Source: Adiantum capillus-veneris
Lineage: Eukaryota > Streptophyta > Polypodiopsida > Polypodiales > Pteridaceae
Assembly (NCBI GenBank): GCA_014529385.2
Contig: CM043944.1
Coordinates: 69,610,895-69,674,894, forward strand
Length of the DNA stretch: 64,000 bases
Reading direction: 5' to 3'
Shown: piece by piece, positions 46,629-56,508 of the stretch
How the letters are laid out: every line of letters begins with the position of its first letter
Position numbering within the stretch: position 1 is the stretch's first letter
Made by a program: the position numbers and the translations under genes
The notes under the pieces: generated by a model
Databases searched by the model: none
What the model was told of the DNA's origin: nothing
What the model saw: the letters and a program-made list of their open reading frames with translations, nothing else

Positions 46629-47215
46629 ATATGCAATATACATCCATAGCCAGGCCTAAGCGCAAATTTCGAGCTTCCCTGGCAAAATCTGACCATGTTC
46701 CATCTATATGTTTCCAGGCTGCGCAATCTGCAGGAATTTGTAGCACACCATCCGAAGATTTATTCTCCTCATGCCATGATGCTAGGGCGGCCATGGACTT
46801 ACATTCGAAGAAATGCTTGATGCGAGGAAGCAGAGGAAAATGTCGCAAAACCTTTTGTGGAATTTTTGTCCCGTGGAGATCTACTCGATATCTTTCGGAA
46901 TCACATTTCGGACACTTCTCCATGTCTATGTATTCCCCTCTGAAAAGAATGCAGTCATTAGGACAAGCGTGGATAGAATTGTAATCCATCCCCAAGTTTC
47001 GCAAAATCTTTCTTGCTTCATCTCGGGAATCTGGCATCACATTGTCAGCTGGTAGTATGTGCTCTTTAAGCAATCTACACAACATAAAAATACGATACAG
47101 TCGTGTAAAAATCTATCAGATCATTATACATTTAGAGTGTGACCTGAAAAGCGCTGTGACGCTAGTGTCACTCCATCCAAACTTTGCCTGCATGTTGAGA
47201 AGAACCAGGAGTTCT
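46629..47215 (-). pseudogene. CACTA (En/Spm) TNP2-type transposase fragment
   Basis: Exon 1 remnant (about 47144-47215, minus) reads NMQAKFGWSDTSVTALFR. A 69-bp intron (47075-47143) begins GTCACAC and ends TTGTGTAG. Exon 2 reads LLKEHILPADNVMPDS, then GMDYNSIHACPNDCILFR and CPKCDSERY, then KVLRHFPLLPRIKHFF and ADCAAWKHID. This order is characteristic of the N-terminal half of plant Tnp2 transposases. Similarity stops after RLGLAMD near 46629, where the family continues with GFNPF; the catalytic part is missing. It lies downstream, on the same strand, of a copia-type LTR, which probably inserted nearby. Confidence 0.85.
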
Positions 47216-47461
47216 TTTTAATCTAGGAGAAAAAACTGTTGTTGCGTGCACAATTTTTAGGGTAGCACCTTTACCTACACACTATCTTCCCCATTGTCTT
47301 TTGAGCTTCCACAAGAGTATACATCACTCTTAGCTGAGCTCACAAGCTTCCGTTGCGTTCTCACAAAGCTTCCAAGCTTCCTTGATCTCTCCACGATCAA
47401 GAACGAGCAAGCTATTTCTTCAAAGCTCCGAATGTCTCTGTGCTTCCCGCGACCGCCATGC

Positions 47462-47473
47462 GCTCTAATACCA
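47462..47473 (-). promoter_or_regulatory. Primer binding site, initiator-Met type
   Basis: TGGTATTAGAGC on the minus strand, two bases after the LTR end CTCACA. Close to the common plant site TGGTATCAGAGC. An ATGGCGGTCGCGGG gag-like start follows, but its frame breaks after about 15 codons. Confidence 0.8.
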
Positions 47474-47475
47474 AT

Positions 47476-47501
47476 TGTGAGTGCGCAAATGCGGTGCGTG
47501 T

Positions 47502-47596
<95 letters not shown>

Positions 47597-47749
47597 ACAG
47601 GAGGTGAGTGGAGCAACTCACCACAATGTGTGAGAGAGAGCCCCTTATTCTTCTATCTAGTAAAGAATAAGGTGTGTACAAGTGATGGGTGGTTGAACGC
47701 CTCTAGCGCATCCAATCGGGGTAAGAGACACACTGCCTTTACCCCAACA
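47476..47749 (-). mobile_element. Copia-type 5' LTR, minus orientation (LTR A)
   Basis: TGTTGGGGTAAAGGC ... GCGCACTCACA, TG...CA ends, followed by a primer binding site. It includes a GA/CT microsatellite (47505-47594). It is homologous, in inverted orientation, to 50572-50776. Internal sequence of the element survives only to about 47275 before other DNA begins. Confidence 0.8.
47505..47594. repeat. (GA)n microsatellite in LTR A
   Basis: About 45 GA units; the equivalent position in LTR B has only a few CT units. Confidence 0.96.
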
Positions 47750-48188
47750 CTTGGTAGTGTATAATTCCTAGAGCCTTTGTTGCATAGATGCATTAGAACA
47801 ATTGTGAAATGTGGTTAGAAAATGTGATCATGGTCATCAATTGAAAATGGCTGATGTTAGTCATCTACAGATCATGCCAAATAGGTTGAGGTTTTGAGCA
47901 ATGGTAGTGAAGCACACTTGTGGGATGAGGCGATCTCTAGTGTGCATGGAATTGAACATCCCAATCCCTTTGGGAATGTTTTTCCAACATGATCTAAAGC
48001 TGTTGCGGTTCAAGCCAGTTTGCCGACGAACACACACTAAACCCATCTAACCTTATTCATTAATACAATATAGGAAAAGGGAGCAGTGAGTGATTCTAAT
48101 CCTCACTCTATGCTCCTTCCATAGCGTGTGTTCCTGCTTCTCCCCCTTCCTTGTATGCATGCATACACGCATCTGCACCTCTCACAAG

Positions 48189-48200
48189 TGGTATTAGAGC
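48189..48200 (+). promoter_or_regulatory. Primer binding site of another LTR element
   Basis: TGGTATTAGAGC on the plus strand, two bases after CTCACA, the same ending as LTRs A and B. The LTR that should lie to its left (about 47800-48186) is not obviously homologous to A or B. Internal DNA to about 50500 has no intact frame; HHGAVQVITRYLQG at 50323-50370 faintly resembles the copia RNase H approach (RYL.GT). Confidence 0.6.
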
Positions 48201-48667
48201 TACAACTTCTTCATCCGCTCCCGACGCGTGCATAGACTTCGAGGCAAGCTACGATTGAGACCTTGGTGTGTAGCAAGTTTTCTGTGAGCTCGACTATGCA
48301 AAGGTCTATAGAGTGGAGAAAAATAGTGTAGTGCAAATTAAATTAAGACAAGACATCATTGGTGACTTGTTGAATGTAGCGTTGGTGTGTTTTCTGAAAG
48401 CAGTGTTGGAGTATGAAAAAAGAGCATAGCAATGTTAATTCAAGAACTCTGTAGCAATGGTGAGCTCATAGAATAGCGTTGGAAAGTGGCCAATGTTTTG
48501 AAAAATTGAGCAAGGAATTGAGGTAGCGTTATAGAGAGAAGATATAAAAAGAGAAGAAGGGAGTTGGATGTGTTCCTTCTCCAGCATCAAAGAAAGAGGA
48601 AGAGAAGGTAGAGTGTGTATGTGTGTGTATACACAAGCGCACACACACACAGTTTGGAAATATAGGA

Positions 48668-48668
<1 letters not shown>

Positions 48669-48738
<70 letters not shown>
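48669..48738. repeat. (GA)n microsatellite
   Basis: About 35 GA units. Confidence 0.96.
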
Positions 48739-48742
<4 letters not shown>

Positions 48743-50571
48743 TTGTGTGCATAGTACGACGCGCGCACACACGCACATGCTCTTCTTGGGCGAGAAAGAA
48801 AACAAAGCAGTTGCTTTCGGCATCAGCTCTCGGCTTCACTTTGAAACCTAGTTTTTTGACAACACACATACTCAATGTTTAGCATCGGCAATTGCTCCAT
48901 CGGCCACTATGGCATAGCAAACGAGAGAGAGAGAGCACTTTGGCTTTTTCAATGTTCAACACCAGTGAGGTGTTTTTGTCCAACGACAAAAATCGGCATC
49001 AACATTTAACGATTATTCTCAACATCAGCACAACAACATTAACATTGACACCGAATTTTGCATCGACGCAATGTATCAACATCGACATTAACACAACGTT
49101 TTTTCATAGCATCTTCAGAGAGAGAAATCTTGAAAGTTACTTCTTGGCTTCTTAGTGCTCTGTTTTGCACAGATTTTGATGCATGCCTATTGTAGTTTCA
49201 TTTTGTGATGCTTAGCCATTGACGGCTCATAGGTTGAAAATTTTTTATCGGTTTTCCAAACTCACAGGTCTACATATATAGCTACAGGTCTTCTTGGTAG
49301 GCATTCCTACTATGGATCTATTGTTTTTACACATGACAGCTACCAAATTATTGTATGTATGGCATCTGTGGTTTGATTTTCCTAGTCTAGTTGGCTACAT
49401 TTGACACGTTTTGTCAGTGTTAGATTCCAAGTTCAGTTGGATATTTCTTATGTGTGATTACTTCTCTTTCGCAGTTTTTTACGCGTATGGATATGTGTGA
49501 TTAGCAAGTTGTGTGCTTGAGATCTACATAGAGAAATTTTACAGGGAGCTTACTTCAATCAAGATTTTTCTTACATGTCAATGGCGCTTGTTTGAGCACG
49601 TGTTGTCTTGCGGTCTTGCAATGACACTTTTACAGTTTGTATGTACATTGTGCTGTAAATACTACCATTGTACACCGCGTGTGGAGCCGATTTTGGCTTG
49701 TTTTGGTAGTCTTGGCCGTTTTTGAGACTCAGTCTGAAAGAGCCCTTTTTGAGACTATGGCTAGTCGTGCAGTTCGCTAGTCATTACGAGAGGAGCTAGG
49801 ATTAGCTTAGTCTACCTTATGTGTGTACCTGAGGTGCAAGACAACATATGCTTGGATACATTACAACCATGTCTCTAGAGTGATGTGCATGACTTGTCTG
49901 TAGATATAGAGTTAGAGTGGCCATGCTCTAGCGAGACACAATAGATTAATCCTCATAGAACAGAGATGCCTCCTACCATGGAGATGACCAATATGGAGTT
50001 CTTTGACATGCGCACTCTAGAGATTGATATGGTGACTCCATGATGTGTGGATATAGTCCCTATGGATATTGAGGGAGTGACGACTACCTTGGAGTCAGGA
50101 TTGACTAGTTATGGTGGTGATACAATAGGGTTGAGATACCTATTGCGAATAGAGTGGCAGTGGTCACTACACATGGCGTTGATACGATTGACAGGGATAT
50201 GCTCTCAAAGATTATGCGTTTATTATTAGCCTTCAGGACTCTCATGTACGACCTCTTAGTGTCCATACCCGATATAATAGCTACAATGGTAGCGTTTGCA
50301 GTTGGGGTTGTCAGTCAAGCGATGACTGACACTATCATGATGCACCATGGAGCAGTGCAGGTCATTACACGATACCTACAGGGTATGCATGCTGATTCTA
50401 GCAGGGATATATGCTTTTGCACACCGCTGGAGCCTATACAACGGCATGCATCAACTTCAAGAGAGATAGTGGGCTTAGATTGAGATGAGATCCCTCCCCA
50501 TACCTACTGTACATACTACTAGGTCCTATAATAATACCACTTATTGGCACATTGGCCTTTAAATGGGATAT
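48739..50571 (+). other. Decayed retroelement interior, no intact gene
   Basis: Between a plus-strand primer site (48189) and a plus-strand LTR (50572), so probably the interior of a copia-type element. Only weak, broken frames remain (49513-49725, 50154-50483). Confidence 0.4.
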
Positions 50572-50776
50572 TGTTGGGGTAAAGGCGGTGTGCCTCTTAC
50601 ATCGATTGGATGTGCTAGAGGCATCCGACCACCATCACATGTACATGCCTTATTCTTTACTAGATAGAAGAATAAGGGGCTCTCTGACACACATTGTGGT
50701 GAGCTGCTCCACCCACATCTTGTGTTCTCTCTCTCTCTCTCCCCCCACACACATGCACCGCATTTGCGCACTCACA
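50572..50776 (+). mobile_element. Copia-type LTR, plus orientation (LTR B)
   Basis: TGTTGGGGTAAAGGCGG ... GCGCACTCACA. Homologous to LTR A over its whole length, apart from the microsatellite, but in opposite orientation. It is followed by TCAAGTTGG and not by a primer site, so it is a 3' or solo LTR. It abuts exons of a broken host gene. Confidence 0.8.
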
Positions 50777-52060
50777 TCAAGTTGGTAATTCCATACCTAG
50801 AAAGTTGAGAAATGTAATTTGCTAAATTTTTTTCTTGTTGCATCATCTGTGCATCACATCCTAAGTCATAAAGCATGCTTTTACTGAGGATAGCATCAAG
50901 GGCAATGGCATTCTCACAAAAATCTAAAAATATTGGCCCATTACCCTCCTTCACTAAGCTTTCAAGCACCTAATTTTGGGTAGCTAGCCATTCCATCATC
51001 ATCATAGCCATTGGATATGTTGACCATGGTTTCTCTTAAACCACCTTTTCCATCATAGCGCAAAACTTCAATGTAGATCTCAAACTACTTTTCAACACGT
51101 GTTCCACAGTAAAAGCTGGCTGCCCAATGATGTGATTCATGCTGAAAATGAGACGAACAATCAATTGCAAGGCAAGAGTTAAACTACCTTCATGCTTGCT
51201 ACTCTTAACATCTTACATTGCTTCATACAAAACTGCTTCTATCAACTACAATTGCTCTATCCAGGTCACCCGTACTGGCCTAACGATACATGTCAACAAC
51301 GCGTTATTTAGTCATACACATAAATTCATCTAAAGACATGATATTCTCTCTAATGTACTAATAAGAATGCAAATTCAAGGTTAGAAAAGCAAAAAATATG
51401 CCCACCTTGATTGGATAAGAATGGTGCAAACAAGCTCTGTGAATAATTTTATAAACGACTCTTGAGACAATGTAACATTGTGGATTGACCAAAGATCTTG
51501 TTCAACTACAGTACAATGCAAGTTTTTTGCCAAGGTTATGTCTACTCTTAATATTTTATCAGCATCACTTCCTGTGGTTGATAAAATACCTGACCAATAA
51601 TCTACTTATTCTGCAAAAACTACCTGCCTTCAGATGCAATCCACTCAAAATATAACCTTAGCATAACAACAATTATAATAAACAACCAAAGTGCTATGGT
51701 ACTCTTTGCCAATCATGTCAAAATCAACTGATGACAATACCACCATCATTAAAAAGAGCAATTATCATGTTAACATAGACTAGCCAGTTTGCTGAAAACT
51801 CGCGAATGGAGAGTCATACCACACTAAGAGCAAGTAAAAGTAAGAATTTGCACCACTCGCCTTGCTAGAAACTTTATTAAACACAAACCACATTTGATTA
51901 AGACCATACACACATGTTTTGTTGGAAATTGATGGCCTTACAAAGTGGAACAATTGAAAACATCCACTCACCTTTTCAAGTAGAAGAACCACCTTATTTC
52001 ATGTTGTTTCAAAAGGAACATTGGCAGCAAGAATTCGACAATATGAATATAGGACAGACA
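50777..52060 (-). pseudogene. Broken multi-exon host gene, identity unknown
   Basis: Three exon-like blocks on the minus strand have proper splice signals. First, a block ending at 51972 with donor GTGAGT (NKVVLLLEK). Second, 51406-51599, open for about 64 codons (SDADKILRVDITLAKN ... ELVCTILIQS), with acceptor TTGGTCAG and donor GTGGGC. Third, 50777-51141 with acceptor CGTCTCATTTTCAG, reading NHIIGQPAFTVEHVLKSSLR ... GNGPIFLDFCENAIALDAIL. Stops occur in the first block (TGA) and twice in the third (TAA, TAG), so it is not functional. The 3' end is cut by LTR B. The helical, leucine-rich sequence could be a repeat-type scaffold protein; I do not recognise it. Confidence 0.6.
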
Positions 52061-52517
52061 GATTATTGCCGTAACAAGAACCAAGAACAATAAGATGCAA
52101 CAACAAGCAATGAGAAAATATGATATAATTGAGCTATATAAATCAAGAATTTGGTAACTTCACTGACGCCTTGCCTAAACACACATAGAACTAATCCCCA
52201 CAATACTACAAATAAGGATAAAGTGTTGAACCAAGATGAAATATCCTAGGTATTACTAGTAGACTTGTAGACTCGAACACATGCCAATGACCTGGTTACT
52301 ACACACGCGTGCTTGGTTAAGGCTTCGGGCTGCCACCTTGGGGACTAAGTGACACGGGCATTAAGGGGGTGGGATCTACGGTGGCATGAAGGAGATTACT
52401 TTTGGCGGCGCTGACAAGATCTACGGTGCTCGATGATCTCACCGTAGATCCACGCCCATGCCCGTGTCGGGGCTGCCACATCGCCCGTCCGAACAATTCC
52501 TTGGGACCGTGTAATCC

Positions 52518-52600
52518 AGTGCTCGAAGAAAACCTAGGTTTACTGTAATCCCACCTACAATTTTTTTTGAAAAAATTAGTGTAATTTGGTGTAAAAACCT
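52518..52600. repeat. Diverged copy of the 41.9-kb repeat family
   Basis: GTGCTCGAAGAAAACCTAGG then TGTAATCCCACCTACAA, as in the units near 42160. Marks an old dispersed repeat just upstream of the PPR gene. The long minus-strand frame at 52317-52868 spans this repeat and shows no domain. Confidence 0.65.
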
Positions 52601-52803
52601 TCTCTGTTGTTTCAAATATGCCCCGGTGAACTGGCTCACAGACGAAGAACGTGGAGAAGATGCAAGAGCTTATAGCGTGGCAAAAGGAAGCTCCGCCATG
52701 AAAAAGGACACCGTCGAGCTCTGCAGTGAAAAAGGGCAAACAACCCACGCTTCGCGCCTGGAGTTGCGACAAAAATACACATGAGGCGTGTAGCGTCACA
52801 GCT

Positions 52804-52874
52804 AGATTCGTTTTCTCTCTCAGGACCATTGTTTTTTTGTTAACAGAGCTCCACCATGAAAGCAGCAATGAAGG

Positions 52875-52949
<75 letters not shown>

Positions 52950-53019
52950 TTTGTTTTCTCTCTCAGGACCATTGTTTTTTTGTTTAACAGAGATCCACCA
53001 TGAAAGCAGCAATAAAAGC
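52804..53019 (+). repeat. Duplication of the PPR gene's leader and start codon
   Basis: About 73 bp (AGATTCGTTTTCTCTCTCAG through CCACCATGAAAGCAGC) occur at 52804-52877 and again at 52947-53019, separated by a CA microsatellite. The upstream ATG (52856) is in the same frame as the gene's ATG (53000), but a TAA at 52985-52987 separates them. It therefore forms a 43-codon upstream ORF made largely of Thr-His repeats. Confidence 0.9.
52874..52947. repeat. (CA)n microsatellite in the PPR leader
   Basis: About 36 CA units directly between the two copies of the leader. Confidence 0.96.
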
Positions 53020-56000
53020 TACACAAGCAAACATGGAGAGGAAGAGAATGAGTCTTTCTTTTGTAAGCTTACTTAAAGACTGTGTTAAGAAGAAGGATTT
53101 GTACCAAGGCAGTAGGATACATGCTGATATTTGCGACAGTGGGTTACTTGAAAAGAACGCATACTTAGGGAACATGGTGGTCAGTATGTATGTCAAGTGC
53201 GGTGCACCTCTGAGGGCGCAACGAGTCTTTGACGAGCTTCTTGTTCGGGATGTCATCTCTTATAATGCATTGATTGCAGGATATGCCCAACAGGGGCAGG
53301 GCCAGGAAGCTCTGTGCTGCTTTCAACAGATGCAAAGTGAGGGCCTCTCTCCAGATGCAATCACCTATGTGTGCATCTTGAAGGCGTGTGGCTCTACGCA
53401 AGATGCTGATATGGGCACAAAAATTCACGATGATATTCTTAGTCAGGGGCTGTTGCAGAAAAATGTTGTGCTTGGCAATGCCTTGGTCGATATGTATGCC
53501 AAATGTGGTGCACTTCAGAAAGCACAAAAAGTGCTTGAGGAGCTTTCTGTCCGGAATGTCATCTCTTGGAGTGCATTGATTGCGGGATACACGCAACAGG
53601 ACGAGGGCCAGAAAGCTCTAGGTTGTTTTCAGCGGATGCAAAGTGAGGGCCTCTCTCCAGATGCAATCACGTACGCGTGCATCTTGAAGGCATGTGGCTC
53701 TACGCAAGATGCTGATATGGGCATAAAAATTCACGCTGATATTGTTAGTCAGGGGATGTTGAAAAAAGATGTTGTGCTTGGCACTGCCTTGGTCGACATG
53801 TATGCGAAATGTGGTTTACTTCAGAAAGCGCAAAGAGTGCTTGAGGAGCTTCATGTCCGGGACACCGGCTCGTGGAATGCATTGATTGCAGGATATGCCC
53901 AACATGGGCAGGGCAAGGAGGCTCTGGACTGTTTTCAGCAGATGCGAAGCGAGGGTGTCTCTCCAAATGCAATCACCTATGCGTGCAACTTGAAGGCATG
54001 TGGCTGTACGCAAGACGCTGATATGTGCATAAAAATTCACGATGATATTGTTAGTCAGGGGCTGTTGCAAGAAAATGTCGAGCTTGGCAATGCCTTGGTT
54101 GACATGTATGCCAAATGTGGTGCACTTCAAAAAGCACAAAAAGTGCTCGAGGAGCTTCCTGTCCGGGACGTCGTCTCTTGGAATTCATTGATAGCAGGAT
54201 ATGCACAACAGGGCCAGGGCCAAGAAGCTCTGAGCTGTTTTCAGCGGATGCAAAGGGAGGGCCTCTCTCCACATGCAATCACCTATGCGTGCATCTTGAA
54301 GGCATGTGGCTCTATGCAAGATGCTGGTATGGGCACAAAAATTCATGATGATATTCTTAGTCGGGGGCTGTTGCAAAAACTTGTCGTGCTTGGCAATGCC
54401 TTGGTCGACATGTATGTGAAATGTGGTTTACTTCAGAAAGCACAAAGAGTGCTTGAGGAGCTTGATGTCCGGGACGTTGTCTCGTGGAATACATTGATTG
54501 TGGGATATGCCCAACAGAGTCAGGACAAGGAAGCTCTGGACTGTTTTCAGCGAATGCGAAGTGAGGGTGTCTCTCCAAATGCAATCACCTACGCGTGCAT
54601 CTTGAAGGCATGTGGCTCTACGCAAAATGCTGATATGGGCATAAAAATTCACGATGATATTGTTAATCAGGGGCTATTGCAAAAAAATGTTATGCTTGGC
54701 AATGCCTTGGTCGACATGTATGCCAAATGTGGTGCACTTCAGATTGCACAAAAAGTGCTTGAGGAGCTTCAAGTCCGGGACGTCGTCTCGTGGAATGCAC
54801 TAATTGCGGAGTATGCCCAACAGGGGATGGGCCAGGAAGCTCTGGACTGTTTTCAGCGGATGCGAAGTGAGGGCATCTCTCCAGATGCAATCACCTATGC
54901 GTGCATCCTGAAGGCCTGTGGCTCTATGGAAGATGCTGATATGGGCACAAAAATTCACAATGAAATTGCTAGTGAGGAGCTGTTGCAAAACAATGTCGTG
55001 CTTGGCAATGCCTTGGTCAATATGTATAGCAAATGTGGTGCGCTTCAGAAAGCAGGAAAAGTTTTTGAGGAGCTTCTTGTCCGGAATGTGGACTCTTGGA
55101 ATGCATTAATTGCAGGTTACGCGCAACAGGGGCAGGGCCAGGAAACTCTAGGCTGTTTTCAGCAGATGCAAAGCGAGGGCCTCTCTCCAGATGCCGTCAC
55201 CTACGCGTCCATCTTGAAGGCATGCGGCTCTATGCAAGAGGCTGATATGGGCATTAAAATTCACGCTGATATTGTTAGTCGGGCACTGTTGAAAAAAGAT
55301 GTTGTGCTTGGCAATGCCTTGGTCGACATGTATGCCAAATGTGGTGCGCTTCAGAAAGCACAAAAAGTGCTTGAGGAGCTTTGTGTCCGGGATGTCGTCT
55401 CGTGGAATGCACTGATTGCGGGGTATGTGCAAGAGGGGCAAGGCAAGGAAGCTCTGGACTGTTTTCAGCAGATGCGAAGCGAGGGGGTCTCTCCAGATGC
55501 AATCACCTATGCATGCATTTTGAAGGTATGTGGCTCTGTGCAAGATGCTGATATGGGCATAAAAATTCACGATGATATTGTTAGTCAGGGGCTGTTGCAA
55601 AAAAATGTCATGCTTGGCAATGCGTTGGTCGATATGTATGCGAAATGTGGTGCTCTTCAGAAAGCACAAAAAGTGCTTGAAGAGCTTTCTGTCTGGGACG
55701 TCGTCTCTTGGAATGCATTGATTGCGGGATACGCGCAACAGGGGCAGGGCAAGCAAGCTCTGGGCTGTTTTCAGCAGATGCAAAGCGAGGGCCTCTCTCC
55801 AGATACAATCACCTACATCTGCAGCTTGAAGGCATGTGGCTCTACGCAAGATGCTGATACGGGCACAAAAATTCACAATGATATTGTTAGTCAGGGGCTG
55901 TTGCAAAAGAATGTCGTGCTTGGCAATGCCTTGGTTGATATGTATGCCAAATGTGGTGCACTTCAGCAAGCGCAAAAAGTGCTTGAGGAGCTTCCTGTTC

Positions 56001-56449
56001 GGAATGTGGACTCTTGGAATGCATTGATCGCAGGATATGTGCAACAGGGGCAGTCCCAGGACGCTCTAGGCTGTTTTCAGCGGATGCAAATCGAGGGCCT
56101 CTCTCCAGATGCAATCACCTTGAAGGCATGTGGCTCTGCCCAGGATGCTGATATGGGCATAAAAATTCACGCTGATATTGTTAGTCAAGGGCTGTTGAAA
56201 AAAGATGTCGTGCTTGGCAACGCCTTGGTTGACATGTTTGCTAAATGCGGTGCACTTCAGAAAGCACAAAAAGTGCTTGAGGAGCTTCCTGTCCGGAATG
56301 TGGACTCTTGGAATACACTTATTGCAGGATATGCCGAACAAGGGCAAGGCCAGGAAGCTCTGGGCTGTTTTCAGCAGATGCAAAGCGAGTGTATCGCTCC
56401 AAATTCAGTCACCTATAGTTTCGTCTTGAAGGCTATGCTTACGGCTTGA
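53000..56449 (+). CDS. PLS-class pentatricopeptide repeat protein with about 11 near-identical triplets
   Basis: Intronless frame of 1,149 codons. After a short basic start, the protein is a run of L, S and P motifs of about 101 residues per triplet: L (DAITYACILKACGS...), S (VVLGNALVDMYAKCGALQKAQ) and P (VVSWNALIAGYAQQGQGQEAL). Eleven triplets plus the start of a twelfth give about 33 PPR motifs. Units are highly similar at DNA level, with unit length 303 bp. The triplet near 56110 lacks four residues (TYACI shortened) by an in-frame 12-bp loss. No E or DYW domain follows; the protein ends VLKAMLTA. P motifs have Asn at position 5 and Asp, Asn or His at the last position, favouring pyrimidines under the PPR code. 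Family role: organellar RNA binding. No clear transit peptide is visible. ATG chosen for its good context (CCACCATGA) after an in-frame stop. Confidence 0.93.
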   Translation: MKAAIKATQANMERKRMSLSFVSLLKDCVKKKDLYQGSRIHADICDSGLLEKNAYLGNMVVSMYVKCGAPLRAQRVFDELLVRDVISYNALIAGYAQQGQGQEALCCFQQMQSEGLSPDAITYVCILKACGSTQDADMGTKIHDDILSQGLLQKNVVLGNALVDMYAKCGALQKAQKVLEELSVRNVISWSALIAGYTQQDEGQKALGCFQRMQSEGLSPDAITYACILKACGSTQDADMGIKIHADIVSQGMLKKDVVLGTALVDMYAKCGLLQKAQRVLEELHVRDTGSWNALIAGYAQHGQGKEALDCFQQMRSEGVSPNAITYACNLKACGCTQDADMCIKIHDDIVSQGLLQENVELGNALVDMYAKCGALQKAQKVLEELPVRDVVSWNSLIAGYAQQGQGQEALSCFQRMQREGLSPHAITYACILKACGSMQDAGMGTKIHDDILSRGLLQKLVVLGNALVDMYVKCGLLQKAQRVLEELDVRDVVSWNTLIVGYAQQSQDKEALDCFQRMRSEGVSPNAITYACILKACGSTQNADMGIKIHDDIVNQGLLQKNVMLGNALVDMYAKCGALQIAQKVLEELQVRDVVSWNALIAEYAQQGMGQEALDCFQRMRSEGISPDAITYACILKACGSMEDADMGTKIHNEIASEELLQNNVVLGNALVNMYSKCGALQKAGKVFEELLVRNVDSWNALIAGYAQQGQGQETLGCFQQMQSEGLSPDAVTYASILKACGSMQEADMGIKIHADIVSRALLKKDVVLGNALVDMYAKCGALQKAQKVLEELCVRDVVSWNALIAGYVQEGQGKEALDCFQQMRSEGVSPDAITYACILKVCGSVQDADMGIKIHDDIVSQGLLQKNVMLGNALVDMYAKCGALQKAQKVLEELSVWDVVSWNALIAGYAQQGQGKQALGCFQQMQSEGLSPDTITYICSLKACGSTQDADTGTKIHNDIVSQGLLQKNVVLGNALVDMYAKCGALQQAQKVLEELPVRNVDSWNALIAGYVQQGQSQDALGCFQRMQIEGLSPDAITLKACGSAQDADMGIKIHADIVSQGLLKKDVVLGNALVDMFAKCGALQKAQKVLEELPVRNVDSWNTLIAGYAEQGQGQEALGCFQQMQSECIAPNSVTYSFVLKAMLTA

Positions 56450-56508
56450 AGGCATGTGACATTACGCAAGACGCTTACATTCATGATGAAGTTCTTAAAT
56501 CGAGCTAG
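56425..56508 (+). other. 20-bp insertion altering the PPR C-terminus
   Basis: CTTGAAGGC occurs at 56425 and again at 56445, with GTATGC-like filler between. Skipping 20 bp would continue the next L motif (KACDITQDAYIHDEV) to a TAG at 56506-56508, matching the other units. So the present stop at 56447-56449 arises from a small insertion. Confidence 0.75.

Noticed and set aside
52317-52868. 183-codon minus-strand ORF upstream of the PPR gene
   Set aside because: It spans an old dispersed repeat and the duplicated PPR leader in antisense; no domain.
53165-56383. Many repeated minus-strand ORFs opposite the PPR gene
   Set aside because: The repeats of the PPR coding strand create recurring antisense frames; these mirror the unit structure and have no independent support.
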